The notes under the pieces: model-generated
The model's database searches: none
Seen by the model: the letters and a program-made list of their open reading frames with translations, nothing else
What the model was told of the DNA's origin: nothing
Made by a program: the position numbers and the translations under genes
Assembly (NCBI GenBank): GCA_046760985.1
Contig: JBHIFE010000058.1
Span: 1-8,389 of the forward strand
Direction: 5' to 3'
Origin: JBHIFE01 sp046760985
GTDB taxonomy: Bacteria; Chloroflexota; Dehalococcoidia; Dehalococcoidales; RBG-16-60-22
Length of the DNA: 8,389 bases
Shown here: positions 5,945 through 8,389 of the stretch, piece after piece
How positions within the stretch are numbered: position 1 is the stretch's first letter
Layout: each line of letters begins with the position of its first letter

Positions 5945-5962
5945 CCTTGACCGTAGTCAAGG
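5945..5962. repeat. Inverted repeat over the nnr -35 box
   Basis: CCTTGAC and GTCAAGG form perfect 7-bp arms around CGTA; two further base pairs are possible past one bulged C. The left arm contains most of the -35 hexamer of the candidate nnr promoter. It could be an operator or simply a small hairpin. Confidence 0.4.
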
Positions 5963-5975
5963 ATATTGCTACACT
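5947..5975 (+). promoter_or_regulatory. Candidate sigma70-type promoter for nnr
   Basis: TTGACC (5947-5952) and TACACT (5970-5975) are 17 bases apart, matching consensus at five and four of six positions. Transcription would begin near 5982, about 23 bases before the ATG at 6005. It lies just after repeat copy B, so nnr probably has its own transcript. Confidence 0.5.
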
Positions 5976-6004
5976 CAAATCATCAACCATCTGGACATTT
6001 TACC

Positions 6005-7549
6005 ATGAAAATTGTAACCAGCCAGCAGATGCACCACATAGAACAGGAATGTGCCAAAATTGGCTTACCCACCGATGTGCTGATGGAAAATGCTGGCAAA
6101 GCCGTAGCTAAAGAAGTCAGTCAAATTCTCAGCACAATTGACCAGCAACACCTCCTGTTCTTGATAGGACCCGGTAACAATGGCGGAGACGGGTTAGTCG
6201 CTGCTCGTCACCTTCATGACTGGGGGGCTAAGGTCAGCATCTACCTTTGTAGCCAGAGACTAAATGACTCAAACCTTGAGCTGGTTCAGCAACGTGGCAT
6301 GACCTGCGTTGAAGCTACTCAGGATAAAAACTTGGCTAAATTTGATGAATTATTGGCATCAACTGACTGTGTTATTGATGCTCTCTTCGGCACCGGTAAG
6401 GTCCGCCCGCTTCGCGGCACCTTCCAGCAGGTGTTGGACAGAGTAAGCAGAGCCAGAAGAGAACAGACCGGACTTCGCCTCATTGCCCTAGATTTACCCT
6501 CTGGGCTCAACGCTGATAGCGGTGCCGTAGACCCTGCCTGCCTTCACGCCGATAATACCATTACCCTTGGTTTCCCCAAGCCGGGTCTATTCAACTTCCC
6601 CGGGGCAGAAAGGGTGGGTAAAGTAACCATAGCTGATATTGGCATACCCAGCTACCTGGCTGAATCAGTAACTACTGAGCTTATCACCGCTGAATGGGCT
6701 AGAACTGTCCTGCCTGAGCGTCCACTTAACGCTCACAAGGGGACCTTTGGTAAAGTGCTGGTGGTGGCTGGTTCAATTAACTACATTGGTGCTGCCTACC
6801 TGGCTTGCAGTGGTGCTATCAGAGTCGGGGCAGGATTAGTAACCCTGGCTACACCCATTAGCCTGCAGCCTATCCTGGCTGCCAAGCTAACCGAGGTTAC
6901 CTATCTCCCCCTGCCTGAATCCCAACCCGGTATTATCTCACCCCAAGCTGCCGAGCCCATCAGCCAGCAGCTCAGCGATTATAATGTCCTGCTTTTAGGC
7001 TGTGGACTGGGACAAAGCCAATCAGCTATTGAGTTTATCAGCTCCCTACTTTTCCAGAAGAGACTACCCGCACTAGTCCTTGATGCTGATGCCCTTAACA
7101 CTCTGGCTAAAATCCCAAACTGGTGGCAACAGCTAGCCAACGATGCTATACTTACTCCACACCCGGGTGAAATGGCAAGACTGAGCCGGCTATCAGTAGC
7201 CGAGATACAATCGGATAGAGCTGGCATAGCCAAAAAGTTAGCCCAAGAGTGGCAGAAAACAATTGTTTTGAAGGGAGCTCATACTGTTATCGCTACCCCA
7301 GAAGGACATGCCAGGATTAGCCCTATAGCCAATCCCGGGCTGGCATCAGCCGGAACCGGAGATGTGCTGACCGGGGCGATAGCCGGGCTGGTGGCACAAG
7401 GGCTATCCCTCTTTGACGCCGCCTCCCTCGGTGTTTACCTTCACGGCGAGGCTGGTGAGATGGTCAAGACCAAGCTGGGCGACACCGGTATGATTGCCAC
7501 CGACCTCTTGCCAGCACTGCCTCTGGTTATTAAACAACTAAAAGAGTGA
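6005..7549 (+). CDS. nnr: Bifunctional NAD(P)H-hydrate repair enzyme Nnr (epimerase plus dehydratase)
   Basis: A 514-residue fusion of the two enzymes that repair NADHX/NADPHX, the hydrated and inactive forms of reduced nicotinamide cofactors. The N-terminal YjeF_N domain (about 1-215) interconverts R and S hydrates and shows MENAG (27-31), GPGNNGGDG (55-63), DALFGTG, and LDLPSGLNADSG. The C-terminal YjeF_C/ribokinase-like domain (about 235-510) is the ADP- or ATP-dependent dehydratase, with KGTFGKVLVVAGS, GAGLVTLATP, LDADALN, LTPHPGEMARL, VLKGAHTVI, and NPGLASAGTGDVLTGA (443-458, catalytic-type Asp453). Length and order agree with E. coli Nnr (about 515 residues). I take the ATG at 6005 because MKIVTSQQMHHIEQ matches the usual start; an in-frame TTG at 5966 would add 13 codons and overlap the promoter. 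The ribosome site is weak (TGGA). It is flanked by repeats on both sides. Confidence 0.96.
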   Translation: MKIVTSQQMHHIEQECAKIGLPTDVLMENAGKAVAKEVSQILSTIDQQHLLFLIGPGNNGGDGLVAARHLHDWGAKVSIYLCSQRLNDSNLELVQQRGMTCVEATQDKNLAKFDELLASTDCVIDALFGTGKVRPLRGTFQQVLDRVSRARREQTGLRLIALDLPSGLNADSGAVDPACLHADNTITLGFPKPGLFNFPGAERVGKVTIADIGIPSYLAESVTTELITAEWARTVLPERPLNAHKGTFGKVLVVAGSINYIGAAYLACSGAIRVGAGLVTLATPISLQPILAAKLTEVTYLPLPESQPGIISPQAAEPISQQLSDYNVLLLGCGLGQSQSAIEFISSLLFQKRLPALVLDADALNTLAKIPNWWQQLANDAILTPHPGEMARLSRLSVAEIQSDRAGIAKKLAQEWQKTIVLKGAHTVIATPEGHARISPIANPGLASAGTGDVLTGAIAGLVAQGLSLFDAASLGVYLHGEAGEMVKTKLGDTGMIATDLLPALPLVIKQLKE

Positions 7550-7611
7550 GATACCTTAAGGAGAGTCAAAGAGAAGCGAAGCCTCTACTCTGGACAATAA
7601 TTAGGGGTGTC

Positions 7612-7632
7612 AAGAGGGACTTCGTCCCTCTT
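7612..7632. repeat. Perfect hairpin after nnr, possible transcript end
   Basis: AAGAGGGAC (7612-7620), loop TTC, GTCCCTCTT (7624-7632) is a 9-bp perfect stem 62 bases after the nnr stop. It is followed by CCAAAATC and not by a T-run, so it is a weak candidate for intrinsic termination. It may instead protect the mRNA 3' end. The stretch 7550-7611 holds nothing else I recognise. Confidence 0.5.
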
Positions 7633-7641
7633 CCAAAATCT

Positions 7642-7732
7642 TCCCCCTCTCCTTAGTTAAATGGGGTAGATTGAAGGGGTTTCACCCCTTCAAAGCTAAT
7701 CCCTCCCTCTCTCCTTATCAAGGAGAGGGGGA
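7642..7732. repeat. Short palindromic repeat, copy C (91 bp with 13-bp perfect inverted ends)
   Basis: TCCCCCTCTCCTT (7642-7654) and its exact reverse complement AAGGAGAGGGGGA (7720-7732) bound the element. Two hairpins lie within: TTGAAGGGGT/ACCCCTTCAA with loop TTC (7671-7693, 10 bp perfect) and CTCTCCTT/AAGGAGAG with loop ATC (7709-7727). The segment 7642-7662 matches the opposite strand of copy A (3868-3888) at 20 of 21 bases, and AAGGAGAGGGGGAT (7720-7733) is identical to 3876-3889, so this belongs to the same repeat family. It fills the space between nnr and the last gene. Confidence 0.8.
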
Positions 7733-7784
7733 TACCGGGGCTGAGGTTGATAAACCATAAAAAATACTTTGTAGGTAAAATGAA

Positions 7785-8389
7785 ATGAAATGGTTTGGGA
7801 AACATATAAATTGGACATACCTGTTATGTCTGGTGGGAGCCCTTGTTGTTGCTTTTGTCATTTACAGTGCTGTCCTACCTGAGGTAGATACCTCAGACCC
7901 CCTATACGGTTTGAGAGTATATCTGGATGAGGACTACGAGACGGAGTGGCGAGGAGCCAATATACCGGACCTCAATACCTTGGTTTGGAGACCATCTGAA
8001 CAGGAAGGCTGGGAGGAAGCGGTACTGATGGTTTACTTGGAGAACGAAGGTGAGGTTGCGCTGGATGTAGAATTCGCTGAAACGGAGAACCCAAGGTATG
8101 CTATACCAGGTTTCAGCGTCTCGAGTGCTACTGTAAGGGTTGACCCCGGCGAACGTACTCCTGCAGCCATTACCATAGAGGAAAGCCCGTCCGTGCTTGC
8201 AGTGGCCGGTTCTGCCGAAACTATCTATTGGCTTGTGACCCCAGTAGCTCCCGGCGAGGGTGCTTTGGATATAATGGTTATGGTAGTTGTCTCAGCCATC
8301 ATGCTCGGTACAGCGGCATGGCTACTGCACCGGAAGGGTAGAAGTTACGCTTGGTTGTTATTGAGTCTGAGCGGCATTGGGGTTATTGT
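7785..8389 (+). CDS. Unrecognised membrane protein, 3' end missing
   Basis: I do not recognise this gene; 201 codons are visible before the window ends with no stop. Residues 10-31 form a hydrophobic helix after a short basic start (MKWFGKH), acting as an uncleaved signal anchor. Residues 32-160 form an exported-looking, acidic domain with alternating strands (EAVLMVYLENEGEVALDVEFAE; later ATVRVDPGERTPAAITI), suggesting a beta-sandwich. A second membrane helix is at 161-181, a basic loop HRKGR at 182-186, and a third helix starts at 188 and continues off the edge. The topology would be inside-out-inside, with the globular domain outside. The ATG at 7785 has a weak GTAGGT about eight bases upstream; the ATG at 7780 meets a stop after one codon. 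The coding call rests on an uninterrupted 605-base frame with sensible membrane and domain layout. No function is proposed. Confidence 0.8.
   Translation, partial: MKWFGKHINWTYLLCLVGALVVAFVIYSAVLPEVDTSDPLYGLRVYLDEDYETEWRGANIPDLNTLVWRPSEQEGWEEAVLMVYLENEGEVALDVEFAETENPRYAIPGFSVSSATVRVDPGERTPAAITIEESPSVLAVAGSAETIYWLVTPVAPGEGALDIMVMVVVSAIMLGTAAWLLHRKGRSYAWLLLSLSGIGVI

Noticed and set aside
5966..6004. N-terminal extension of Nnr from a TTG at 5966
   Set aside because: The added residues are not typical of Nnr, and the codon overlaps the -10 region of the promoter.

Overview
The window looks like chromosomal DNA of an anaerobic bacterium, most likely from the Chloroflexota (Dehalococcoidia-like). 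This rests on overall gene content, moderate G+C, short G-rich palindromic repeats between genes, and a tungstate-uptake gene behind a molybdenum/tungsten cofactor riboswitch. The lineage is an inference from general resemblance, not a measured placement.

Left edge (1-525): a divergent control region. On the minus strand lies the 5' end of a tungstate-binding lipoprotein gene (tupA-like). It starts at a TTG with a near-perfect Shine-Dalgarno sequence and is preceded by a structured leader that I read as a Moco/Tuco riboswitch (about 216-340). On the plus strand, a sigma70-type promoter (361-389) has a perfect inverted repeat across its -35 box and points at the next genes.

526-3809: four genes on the plus strand, in order enoyl-CoA hydratase, short-chain dehydrogenase/reductase, CorA-type Mg2+ channel, and a YhhQ/VUT-family queuosine-precursor transporter. 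The first two probably work together on an acyl-CoA substrate. The last two are general housekeeping transporters.

3810-5815: after a repeat-bearing spacer comes a tight three-gene cluster: a metallo-beta-lactamase-fold hydrolase, a Mut7-C/PIN-like RNase-type protein whose proper N-terminus has no ATG/GTG/TTG start (an ATA sits at the right distance from a G-rich ribosome site), and a nitroreductase whose ATG overlaps the preceding stop codon.

5816-7784: a second repeat-bearing spacer leads into a promoter and nnr, the fused NAD(P)H-hydrate epimerase/dehydratase that repairs damaged nicotinamide cofactors. A third spacer holds several perfect hairpins. The window closes with the first 201 codons of an unrecognised membrane protein.

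The three spacers at 3810-3930, 5816-5946 and 7550-7784 share parts of one short palindromic repeat family. I see no phage, CRISPR, toxin-antitoxin, rRNA or tRNA signature, and no clear undescribed system. The most informative items are the riboswitch/tungstate gene at the left edge, the missing start codon of the Mut7-C gene, and the dispersed repeats.
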